From the NCBI GenBank assembly GCA_946061495.1, contig CAMGSV010000011.1:1-24075 (forward strand): a stretch of DNA of 24,075 bases, in the 5' to 3' direction. Each line of letters begins with the position of its first letter. Within the stretch, counting starts at the first letter, position 1. The position numbers and the translations under genes were made by a program. The notes under the pieces were generated by a model. The model ran no database searches, had not been told where the DNA came from, and saw only the letters and a program-made list of their open reading frames with translations. This DNA comes from an uncultured Spirochaetales bacterium (GTDB lineage: Bacteria; Spirochaetota; Spirochaetia; Treponematales; Treponemataceae). Positions 12,891-19,674 of this stretch are shown here, in pieces.

Positions 12891-14282
12891 TTAGCGCTTC
12901 AAGTTCATCACTGTGTCCAGCAAGGTGTCAGCGGTCTGGATTGTCTTGGAGCTGGCCTGGAAGCCACGCTGGGTGACAATCATGTCGGTGAACTGCTCTG
13001 TCAGGTCAACGTTGGACATTTCCAAGGATCCGGCCAGCAGGGAGCCCTTGCCAGCGATACCGGAGGTGCCGATGTTTGCCATGCCGGAGTTGTTGGACTC
13101 CACGTAGGTGTTCTCGCCGGCCTTCTCCAAACCACCCTGGTTGGTGAAGGAGGCAAGGGCCAGTTGACCGATGATGCGGTTGGTGCCGTTGGAGTAGACA
13201 CCGGTGATGGTACCAGTGGAGTCAATCTTGAAGTTGTCCAGATAGCCCATGGTGTAGCCATCCTGATAGAAGGCCTTGGTGGAGCTCTGGGAAGCACTCT
13301 GGGTGATGGTGTTCTTCTGGCTACCGATGGTTCCCAGGTTGATGTTCAGGGTCTGGCGATAGGGGTTGCCAGCCTCATCGGGATTGGCACCGGGTACATT
13401 GAAGGAGGTCTGGAGAATGATCTCCCCCTCAGGATTGGTGATGTTGCCGGCGGTATCGGTGACGGACAGCAGGGTGCCGTTGTTGTCGAAGTTCACCAGG
13501 AAGGTGTTCTCGGTGCCGTCGGTGGTACCAAGACCCACACGGGTGTCGGTGGGAACCTCGCCGTCAGGATTGACGGTGACAGTGGCCTGCCACTGGTTGG
13601 GGTTCCCCACCACACGGGTGAAGGACACAGACAGCATGTGCTCGTTTCCGAAGCTGTCATAAATCTTCTGCTCGGTGGCCCAAGTACCCTTGGCAATGTC
13701 AGCGGGGCTAGCACCGTCCAGAATCTCAGGGGTGTTCTTGTTCAGGTTACAGGCAAAGTTTACGTTCTGAGTAGCCTTGGCGGGATCCTTTGTTCCCACG
13801 GGGATGATGAGGTCCTCGGTGGAGCCAGCGGTGTTCAGCACCATCTCGCCGTTCAATTCCTCTGCCATCCAGCCCTGGACCCGCATTCCGTTGGCGGGGT
13901 TCACCAATGTTCCCTCGCTGTCAAGACCGAAGGCACCGGCACGGGTGTAGAAGGACTCCTCGCCGTTCTTCAGGATGAAGAAACCGTTGCCCTGGATGGC
14001 CACGTCGGTGGAAACACCAGTGGACTGGAGGTTTCCCTGGGTGAAGATAGTGTCGATGCTGGCGGTCATGACGCCAAGACCAACTTCCTTAGGATTCACA
14101 CCACCGACCTCAGTAGTGGGGCGGGCAGCTCCAGAAAGCTGCTGGGAAATCATGTCCTGGAAGTTCACGCGTCCCCGCTTGAATCCCGTTGTATTTACGT
14201 TGGCTACGTTGTTGCCGATTACATCCAGACGTGTCTGGTGGTTCTGCATACCGGATACACCGGAATAAAGTGATCTCATCAT
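12891..14282 (-). CDS. flgE: Flagellar hook protein FlgE with lysinoalanine cross-link residues
   Basis: A 463-residue hook subunit. The N-terminal rod/hook helix MQNHQTRLDVIGNNVANVNT and the adjoining TTGFKRGRVNFQDM, and the C-terminal SNVDLTEQFTDMIVTQRGFQ and TADTLLDTVMNLKR, define the FlgE/F/G family; the large middle region defines FlgE. Lys165 and Cys178-Asn179 match the residues reported to form the inter-subunit lysinoalanine bond in spirochaete hooks, and Cys178 is the only cysteine in the protein. The ATG at 14282 has GAGGG 7 nt upstream; using the adjacent ATG at 14279 would shift the numbering by one. It follows flgD by 12 nt and ends at a strong terminator. Confidence 0.97.
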   Translation of the reverse strand: MMRSLYSGVSGMQNHQTRLDVIGNNVANVNTTGFKRGRVNFQDMISQQLSGAARPTTEVGGVNPKEVGLGVMTASIDTIFTQGNLQSTGVSTDVAIQGNGFFILKNGEESFYTRAGAFGLDSEGTLVNPANGMRVQGWMAEELNGEMVLNTAGSTEDLIIPVGTKDPAKATQNVNFACNLNKNTPEILDGASPADIAKGTWATEQKIYDSFGNEHMLSVSFTRVVGNPNQWQATVTVNPDGEVPTDTRVGLGTTDGTENTFLVNFDNNGTLLSVTDTAGNITNPEGEIILQTSFNVPGANPDEAGNPYRQTLNINLGTIGSQKNTITQSASQSSTKAFYQDGYTMGYLDNFKIDSTGTITGVYSNGTNRIIGQLALASFTNQGGLEKAGENTYVESNNSGMANIGTSGIAGKGSLLAGSLEMSNVDLTEQFTDMIVTQRGFQASSKTIQTADTLLDTVMNLKR

Positions 14283-14294
14283 AAAGCTACCCTC

Positions 14295-14735
14295 TTAGTT
14301 GCCGTACACGGCGTTAATCTGATCCATTGAATACAACATGCCGTTCACCTTGATCTGGGGATTTGCGCCCCGAGTAACGGCCTCCACTACTCCGCTGATG
14401 GAGGACTCTCCTGAAGACACCTCCACGCTCCTGCCCAAGAGACTGACCGCCTCCCCGGAATTCAGCATATTGGCCAATTTGGTGAACTCGGTGCTCATGT
14501 TGGTCATCTGCTCCAAGGAGGAGAACTGTGCCATCTGGGCGATGAACTCAGTATTTTCCATAGGGCTGGTGGGATCCTGATTCTGCAGCTGGGTAATCAA
14601 CAGCTTCAGGAAGTCGTCCTTGCCCAGCTCCTGGCTTGCCTGGCGACCGTTGGTTGCCAGACTCTTGTTGAAGGTGTCAACGGCCAGCGTTGTCTGTGTC
14701 TTTTCCGCCGCACTCATCATTGTATTTATTTCCAT
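14295..14735 (-). CDS. flgD: Hook assembly scaffold FlgD
   Basis: A 146-residue hook-cap protein that lets FlgE polymerise at the tip. The diagnostic block DDFLKLLITQLQNQDPTSPM, followed by ENTEFIAQMAQFSSLEQM, is complete at residues 40-77. The C-terminal part (SLLGRSVEV to QINAVYGN) is much shorter than in enteric FlgD (about 230 residues), so the Ig-like and Tudor-like cap domains appear reduced; compact FlgD of about this size is usual in treponemes. AGGAG lies upstream of the ATG. It sits between fliK and flgE. Confidence 0.95.
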   Translation of the reverse strand: MEINTMMSAAEKTQTTLAVDTFNKSLATNGRQASQELGKDDFLKLLITQLQNQDPTSPMENTEFIAQMAQFSSLEQMTNMSTEFTKLANMLNSGEAVSLLGRSVEVSSGESSISGVVEAVTRGANPQIKVNGMLYSMDQINAVYGN

Positions 14736-14767
14736 ATAATCCAGCTCCTATACTTTTGTTAAAACTG

Positions 14768-16186
14768 CTATGCCATTATATTAACGGCAACTTGCGATGA
14801 ATCTGAATACATTTTTTGAAGGATTTCCCCGTCAACACCTGCATTCAGCTGATCCTCCGCCATCATTTCTCCATACAGTGTATTCGCAAAGGCCACCGCC
14901 TGCTGCTGGCCTTGTCTTCCCTGCTGCTGCTGACCATTGCCAGCCCAAGAAAGGTCAAAGGCTCCGGTGTCGAATCCACTTTCGGCAAAGGCCTGCTTCA
15001 GCGAGGAGATGGAGTCCTTGAAGGCCTGGAAGGCTTCCTCGGAGGCCACCTGAATCTGGGCGGAAACAAGCTTGTCATTCAGCTCCAGACTGATCTTCAC
15101 ATTGCCCAGGGACTCAGGATGCAGCACCAAATTGATGGTTCCCACGTTGCCATCCCGCAGGATAATGGAGCCAGTGCGGACAAATTCCGCAGCATTGTTC
15201 TGCAGCTGGTTGGAAAGCATGGCACCAAAGCTGGCTTCCCTGCTGCCAGTGGCCACCGGAACAGCCTTCCCCTCAGTCCCGCCAGTAGCTAGCTGCATGG
15301 TGATGTCCGCAGTGCCCTCTCCGTGGGTGACGGAGGTGACAAAGTTGCCGTCCTGGAGGGAGGCCTCGGTGACACCGTTCTCGGCGGCGGTGCGCAGATC
15401 CTGCACCTGTATCTTCTGGTCCAGGGAGGTCCCAGTCTCCAGACGGACTCCCTTCAGGTCAGACTGCATCTCCGCAACAGCACCCTCGGCCAGAGAAGCG
15501 TCGGCCACAGAAGCCGTATCCTGGACGCCAGCCTGCAAAATCTGGGCGATGGTATAGTCGGCATCCTCCGGGGAAAGCTTCTTTGTCTTCTTTTCGGTGG
15601 CGTCCAGCTGACTCAGCTGGGCCGTAGCGGCCTCCTCCAGAGACTCAGCCTGAACCAAGGCACCCTCCTGTCCAAGGACCAAGGACTCTGGGTCTGGCTC
15701 CAGGAGAGGATCCATCGCCACAGACTCATCCTCCAGCACCAATGCACCAAGGGACTCGCCCTCCAGCTCTTGGGCGGCCAGCTGCACGGCAAACTCTCCA
15801 TCGGCCTCAATTTCTGGCAGGAGCACATGCTCCTCCACTGTTACGGTGAGATTAAGACTCTTTGTTTCTGTTGGGGCCTTGGACTCATCCTGCTGCTGGG
15901 CGCTGGCCGCTACCAGGCTCTCTGTCTTGGCGGGAGCCTGCTCCTGGGCGGGTTCCACCGCCTTCTGGGTAGCCTGAGTCTGGGCGGGTTCCTCCGCCTT
16001 CTGGGCAGCCTGAGTCTGGGCAGATTCCTCCGCCTTCGGTGCCTCGGACTTTTCTATGCGTGCCCTTTCCAAGGCCCGCTCAAAGGATGAGGGCTCTCCT
16101 GACTTCTGGTCCACCCGCTGGGAATTGCTGGAATTCTGCATCGGCTCCCGTGGGCCCAGTTCCAAGGTCATGTTCGGTGCCAACAT
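14768..16186 (-). CDS. fliK: Hook-length control protein FliK
   Basis: A 472-residue molecular ruler and substrate-specificity switch for flagellar export; the treponemal homologue is often called Tap1. The C-terminal Flg_hook domain (about 335-430) contains VGTINLVLHPESLGNVKISL and SAQIQVASEEAFQAFKDSI. The long N-terminal part is Ala/Glu/Gln-rich, unordered-looking and cysteine-free, as expected for a protein that must unfold through the export channel. It contains three tandem 12-residue repeats. The ATG at 16186 is chosen because GGAGG (16194-16198) is 7 nt away; the ATG at 16192 would be only 1 nt from it. First gene of the fliK-flgD-flgE unit. Confidence 0.93.
   Translation of the reverse strand: MLAPNMTLELGPREPMQNSSNSQRVDQKSGEPSSFERALERARIEKSEAPKAEESAQTQAAQKAEEPAQTQATQKAVEPAQEQAPAKTESLVAASAQQQDESKAPTETKSLNLTVTVEEHVLLPEIEADGEFAVQLAAQELEGESLGALVLEDESVAMDPLLEPDPESLVLGQEGALVQAESLEEAATAQLSQLDATEKKTKKLSPEDADYTIAQILQAGVQDTASVADASLAEGAVAEMQSDLKGVRLETGTSLDQKIQVQDLRTAAENGVTEASLQDGNFVTSVTHGEGTADITMQLATGGTEGKAVPVATGSREASFGAMLSNQLQNNAAEFVRTGSIILRDGNVGTINLVLHPESLGNVKISLELNDKLVSAQIQVASEEAFQAFKDSISSLKQAFAESGFDTGAFDLSWAGNGQQQQGRQGQQQAVAFANTLYGEMMAEDQLNAGVDGEILQKMYSDSSQVAVNIMA
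15949..16056 (-). repeat. 36-bp tandem repeats within fliK
   Basis: Units at 15949-15984 and 15985-16020 differ at only a few positions; a third, more diverged copy continues to about 16056. They encode successive 12-residue units KAEESAQTQAAQ, KAEEPAQTQATQ and KAVEPAQEQAPA. The period keeps the frame, so copy-number change would alter FliK length without breaking it. Confidence 0.8.
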
Positions 16187-16208
16187 TGGCATACCTCCAA
16201 AATCATCA

Positions 16209-16250
16209 GCCTGAGCAGCGAAGCCCAGGCATGTCCTCTACAAAAGGACA
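16209..16250 (-). promoter_or_regulatory. Two consecutive stem-loops in the fliK leader
   Basis: TGTCCT (16232-16237) pairs with AGGACA (16245-16250) over a 7-nt loop, and GCCTGAGC (16209-16216) pairs with GCCCAGGC (16223-16230) with one mismatch over a 6-nt loop. The two hairpins lie back to back between the candidate promoter and the fliK ribosome-binding site and could modulate fliK expression. Confidence 0.4.
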
Positions 16251-16260
16251 CTCACTAGAA

Positions 16261-16288
16261 ATATCGACTTTTCCAGAATGGATGTTTA
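16261..16288 (-). promoter_or_regulatory. Sigma-28 (FliA)-like promoter for fliK-flgD-flgE
   Basis: On the minus strand TAAA (16285-16288) is followed after 16 nt by GTCGATAT (16261-16268), matching 6 of 8 positions of the FliA -10 box GCCGATAA; the standard gap is 15 nt. It lies about 75 nt upstream of the fliK start. Confidence 0.45.
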
Positions 16289-16344
16289 CTTTTTTTTGCA
16301 GTTTGTCTCCCGCATCCCCGCCTGTCAACCGCAAATCCAACATC

Positions 16345-16373
16345 TTGACAAAACCCACGGTCTTTTCTATCTT
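16345..16373 (+). promoter_or_regulatory. Sigma-70 promoter for the class A PBP, possibly leaderless
   Basis: A perfect TTGACA (16345-16350) and TATCTT (16368-16373) are separated by exactly 17 nt. The PBP ATG begins 7 nt after the -10 box, so transcription would start at or within a base or two of the A of ATG. No ribosome-binding site is present. Confidence 0.6.
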
Positions 16374-16379
16374 ACTACA

Positions 16380-18956
16380 ATGGTAAAAATAAAAAAGCGG
16401 ACGCTGTTTCTTGTGTCTGTCATGTTTATTTGTTCTCTATTGTTTGGCACGCTGCTGGGCTTTCTGCTGGCAGAGACCACCAACACCATCAACACCGAAA
16501 ATTTCACGGAATTCACCACAGCCCTCCCTACCCGTCTTCTGGATATAAATGGAGAGCTGATAACCCAGTTCGCCTCCGACGAAAACCGGGAAATCATCAG
16601 CCTCGTCCAGCTTCCCCAACACATGTTGGACGCCCTCATCACCCGTGAGGACCGGGTCTTCTACGAGCACAACGGATTCCGCCTCAAGGCCATTCTCCGG
16701 GCTGTGGTGGGCGTTGTCACCGGCAAGTCCCTGGGAGGAGGAAGCACCCTCACCCAGCAGATTGCGGGAACCCTGTACTGCGACAGAACGGAGAAGTCCC
16801 TCACCCGCAAGCTGAAGGAATTGTGGTGGGCCATCCAGATGGAGCGCCGTTGGTCCAAGGACGAGATTCTGGAGCTCTACCTCAACAAGATTTACTTTGG
16901 TGGTGGAACCTACGGGGTGAACGCTGCCTCCAAATACTATTTCGGCCATGACGCCACTCAGATTACCCCCGCGGAGGCAGCAATCCTGGTGGTGCAGCTG
17001 TCCAACCCCGCCTACTACAATCCCTTCGACTACCCCAACCGGGCCATGGCACGGCAGCAGAACGTGCTGGAGGAGATGGTGAGTGCCGGCTACCTCACCC
17101 CTGAGGAGGCCACCCAGTCCTACGACGACTTTTGGGTGAACTTTGACTACACCAGAATCAACTCCTCCGCCTACTATATGCGGGACGACAAGGCTCCCTG
17201 GTTCAGCGAGTATGTTCGCCGTGAGCTGTCGGGAATGCTCTACGGTACCGACGACATCTACACCAGCGGCTTTACCGTGCATACCAGCCTCAATCTGAAG
17301 CACCAGCAGGCAGCCCAAAAGACCATGGACTATTACATCGACTACGCCAACACCTCCTACCGGAATTCCAGCAACCTCAGAAGGAATTCTGCGGCGGACA
17401 CCTATATTCCCATGACGGAGCTCATGTCCCTGGTGTTCAACCTGCCCCAGCTGAAAACCTCGGAGCAGTATATCGAGAACAAGGCCCTGTCCACCTACAA
17501 TTCCGAGATCAACCCCATACTGGATGTCATGTCACTGATGTTCGGCATCGAGGACATGAAGCTGGCAGTAATCAACAGGGCCAATGCCAAGCAGTCGGAG
17601 AAGAGCGGCAAGACGACGATAGAAGGCACCCTCGTCTCCGTAGAGAACAGCACTGGCTACATCACGGCCCTGGTGGGAGGCAGTGAGTACAATTCCAGCA
17701 ACCAGCTGATTCGTGCCACCCAGGCAAAGATTCAGCCGGGAAGCTCCTTCAAGCCCCTGTACTACTCTGCCGCCCTGGATTCTGGGCAGTTCACCCCTAC
17801 CACCGTCATGTCCGACACCCCGACGGTGTTCAAGAATGCGGATGGCAAGCCCTACATTCCAACGAATTACCGTGGAATCTGGGAGGGTGACGTGCAGCTG
17901 TGGTATGCCCTGTCCACCTCCATGAACGTTGTTTCTGTAAAGGTATTCGAGTCCATTGGATACAATGCCGCCATTGACCGGGCGGTGGCGCTGCTGGGCA
18001 TCCCTGAGGAGGAACTGCCGAACCGTGGGTTCACCCCCTATCTCAGCCTCGCACTGGGAACCTGCTCCGTCCGTCCCATCGAAATGGCCCGTGCCTTTGC
18101 CATCTTTGGCAACCAGGGCAAGGAAGTGGAGCCCATTGCCGTGCTTTCCGTGGAGAATAAAAACGGGAAGGTCATCCTGAATCCCGAGCGAGACCTGCGG
18201 CTGGCCCAGCAGGAAAAGGGAGCGGCCATCCAAGTGATTTCACCCCAGAACGCCTTCCTGATGACCAACATCCTTCAGAACACGGTAAAGACGGGAACCC
18301 TCCGCCGTGGTTCCAATGGAGGTGCAAAGTTCAAGTACACCAACAGCGAGGGGCGCACCTACACCCTGCCTGCCGCAGGAAAGACGGGAACCACCCAGAA
18401 CTGGGCCGATGCCTGGGCGGTGGGCTACACTCCCCACCTCACCACCGCTGTTTGGTTCGGATTCGACATTCCCGGCCAGTCTTTGGGAACAGAACTGACT
18501 GGCTCAACCCTCTCAGGCGTGGCCTGGGGTGAGTTCATGTATGTCGCCAACGAAGATTATGGTTACAAGTCCTTTGCTGTGCCCCAAACCGGCGTGGTAC
18601 AGGCGGAGGTTTGCTCTACATCAGGACAAATCAGAACCGAGGCCTGCGGCAGCCACAAGATTACCCAATACTTTATGACAGGAACCCAGCCGGTGGAAAT
18701 CTGCCAGCTGCACATCAACCGGGTCAACGTCCAGCAGGTGGGTCTCCAGCGGCTGGAGCAGGAGCGCTACCATTCGGGTGCATACTATTCCGTGGAGATA
18801 GATGACGCTCCCCTGGTGCTTGACTTGAGTTTCCTGCTGAACGACAACTATGGCCAGTTGGATGATACTTTGACGGATGAAGATGGTACTGTAGTTTTAA
18901 ACAATGAGGAACAGGCTGAGGAAGCACCAGTCACCTACAACTATCTGTTGGACTGA
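16380..18956 (+). CDS. Class A penicillin-binding protein, bifunctional (PBP1A-like)
   Basis: An 858-residue inner-membrane peptidoglycan synthase that polymerises glycan strands and cross-links them. A short basic cytoplasmic tail (VKIKKR) and one membrane anchor (about 9-30) are followed by the GT51 glycosyltransferase: EDRVFYEHNGF with catalytic Glu90, GGGSTLTQQ (119-127), RKLKELWWAIQMERRWSK and ILELYLNKIYFGGGTYG. The transpeptidase carries SSFK (nucleophile Ser455, Lys458), SMN (514-516) and KTGT (668-671), so both activities should be intact. The C-terminal tail (about 800-858) is acidic. An upstream in-frame ATG at 16278 would put 34 unrelated residues before the membrane anchor and precede the promoter, so it was rejected. 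A ParB-like gene follows after 45 nt. Confidence 0.94.
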   Translation: MVKIKKRTLFLVSVMFICSLLFGTLLGFLLAETTNTINTENFTEFTTALPTRLLDINGELITQFASDENREIISLVQLPQHMLDALITREDRVFYEHNGFRLKAILRAVVGVVTGKSLGGGSTLTQQIAGTLYCDRTEKSLTRKLKELWWAIQMERRWSKDEILELYLNKIYFGGGTYGVNAASKYYFGHDATQITPAEAAILVVQLSNPAYYNPFDYPNRAMARQQNVLEEMVSAGYLTPEEATQSYDDFWVNFDYTRINSSAYYMRDDKAPWFSEYVRRELSGMLYGTDDIYTSGFTVHTSLNLKHQQAAQKTMDYYIDYANTSYRNSSNLRRNSAADTYIPMTELMSLVFNLPQLKTSEQYIENKALSTYNSEINPILDVMSLMFGIEDMKLAVINRANAKQSEKSGKTTIEGTLVSVENSTGYITALVGGSEYNSSNQLIRATQAKIQPGSSFKPLYYSAALDSGQFTPTTVMSDTPTVFKNADGKPYIPTNYRGIWEGDVQLWYALSTSMNVVSVKVFESIGYNAAIDRAVALLGIPEEELPNRGFTPYLSLALGTCSVRPIEMARAFAIFGNQGKEVEPIAVLSVENKNGKVILNPERDLRLAQQEKGAAIQVISPQNAFLMTNILQNTVKTGTLRRGSNGGAKFKYTNSEGRTYTLPAAGKTGTTQNWADAWAVGYTPHLTTAVWFGFDIPGQSLGTELTGSTLSGVAWGEFMYVANEDYGYKSFAVPQTGVVQAEVCSTSGQIRTEACGSHKITQYFMTGTQPVEICQLHINRVNVQQVGLQRLEQERYHSGAYYSVEIDDAPLVLDLSFLLNDNYGQLDDTLTDEDGTVVLNNEEQAEEAPVTYNYLLD

Positions 18957-19001
18957 TGTATTTGGACTTCTGTTTCAAATGGACAGCAATGAGGAGGAGC
19001 T

Positions 19002-19391
19002 ATGCTGGTAGACATTAATCAAATACAAGTCAGCAAGAGAATCCGAAAGGATGTAGGTGACTTGTCTCCCCTCATGGACAGCCTCAAGCGATATGGTCTG
19101 CTGAATCCCATCACCATCACCAAAGACTACAAACTCATCGCTGGACAACGACGGCTTGAGTCCGCCCGGCAGTTGGGGTGGACTACCATCGATGCGGTGG
19201 TGGTGGACATCAAGGATCCGGTGACAAGGCTTGAGATAGAGCTGGAGGAGAATACCCAGAGAAGCAACTTCACAGAGTTGGAGCTGCTGGAAGGATACAA
19301 GCAATTGGAAAAGCTCAGGAACCCCGGCTTCTTCCGACGCATCTGGAATGCCATCAAAGCCTTCTTCAAGAAGCTCTTCAAAAAAGACTAG
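19002..19391 (+). CDS. Minimal ParB/Noc-type nucleotide-binding domain with amphipathic C-terminal helix
   Basis: A 129-residue protein. Residues 1-97 match the ParB N-terminal fold: GLLNPITI (32-39), GQRRLESARQLG (48-59) containing the GxRR box that contacts CTP in ParB and Noc, and ENTQRSNFTELE (83-94), the third nucleotide-binding box. The HTH domain that reads parS and the ParB dimerisation domain are both missing. Instead, residues 110-128 (FFRRIWNAIKAFFKKLFKK) form a strongly amphipathic cationic helix: Phe, Ile, Trp and Leu on one face, Arg and Lys on the other. Such helices bind membrane surfaces; Noc uses one at its N-terminus. GAGGAGG lies just upstream of the ATG. Placement 45 nt after the PBP gene without a terminator suggests co-transcription. 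DNA segregation is unlikely; membrane or cell-wall function is inference. Confidence 0.82.
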   Translation: MLVDINQIQVSKRIRKDVGDLSPLMDSLKRYGLLNPITITKDYKLIAGQRRLESARQLGWTTIDAVVVDIKDPVTRLEIELEENTQRSNFTELELLEGYKQLEKLRNPGFFRRIWNAIKAFFKKLFKKD

Positions 19392-19597
19392 TCTGCCTGA
19401 GGCGGCTGCTGGTTGCTTTCTATGGGGGACTTGCATCCATCGCTTTCACAACCGCACCCACAGCCAGAGCAGGAGCTCCAGCTGCTGGAGCCACAGCCGC
19501 AGCCGCCGGAAGCACCCGCCTTCTTTCGCATGATGTTCCGGATCACCAGTGCCACCACCAGTGCAGTCACCCCGATTCCAATTATGTAGTCAATCAT
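19388..19597 (-). CDS. Small cysteine-rich single-pass membrane protein (FeoB-associated type)
   Basis: A 69-residue protein with one N-terminal membrane helix (about 3-24, IIGIGVTALVVALVIRNIM), a short basic stop-transfer KK and a cytoplasmic-looking tail with seven cysteines in GCGCG, SSCSGCGCGC and DGCK clusters. This matches the FeoB-associated cysteine-rich membrane protein family (PF12669), whose members usually accompany ferrous-iron transporters; no feo gene is seen here. The tail could bind iron or another metal. AAGGAG lies 8 nt before the ATG. Its TAG stop shares the CTAG palindrome with the stop of the convergent ParB-like gene. Confidence 0.75.
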   Translation of the reverse strand: MIDYIIGIGVTALVVALVIRNIMRKKAGASGGCGCGSSSWSSCSGCGCGCESDGCKSPIESNQQPPQAD

Positions 19598-19618
19598 AGT
19601 TTGTCTCCTTACAAAGTT

Positions 19619-19647
19619 ACCATACGCTAACTGCTACGAAAAGTCAA
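19619..19647 (-). promoter_or_regulatory. Promoter for the cysteine-rich membrane protein
   Basis: TTGACT (19642-19647) and TATGGT (19619-19624) are separated by 17 nt on the minus strand, within the 77-nt gap after lptD and about 22 nt before the ATG. The small gene can therefore be expressed apart from lptD. Confidence 0.5.
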
Positions 19648-19674
19648 GTGCACCTTTGAATCCATTCGGGAAAG

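Noticed and set aside
12843..14273. A 476-codon open frame antisense to flgE.
   Set aside because: It is the mirror of flgE codon bias; the protein is Gly/Val/Leu/His-rich with no recognisable fold, while the opposite strand encodes a complete FlgE.
16278..16379. An upstream in-frame ATG extending the PBP by 34 residues.
   Set aside because: It precedes the best promoter, has no ribosome-binding site and would add an unrelated stretch before the usual basic tail and membrane anchor.
19002..19391. Calling this gene a chromosome-partitioning ParB.
   Set aside because: No HTH, no dimerisation domain, no parA partner and no parS-like sites were seen in the window.
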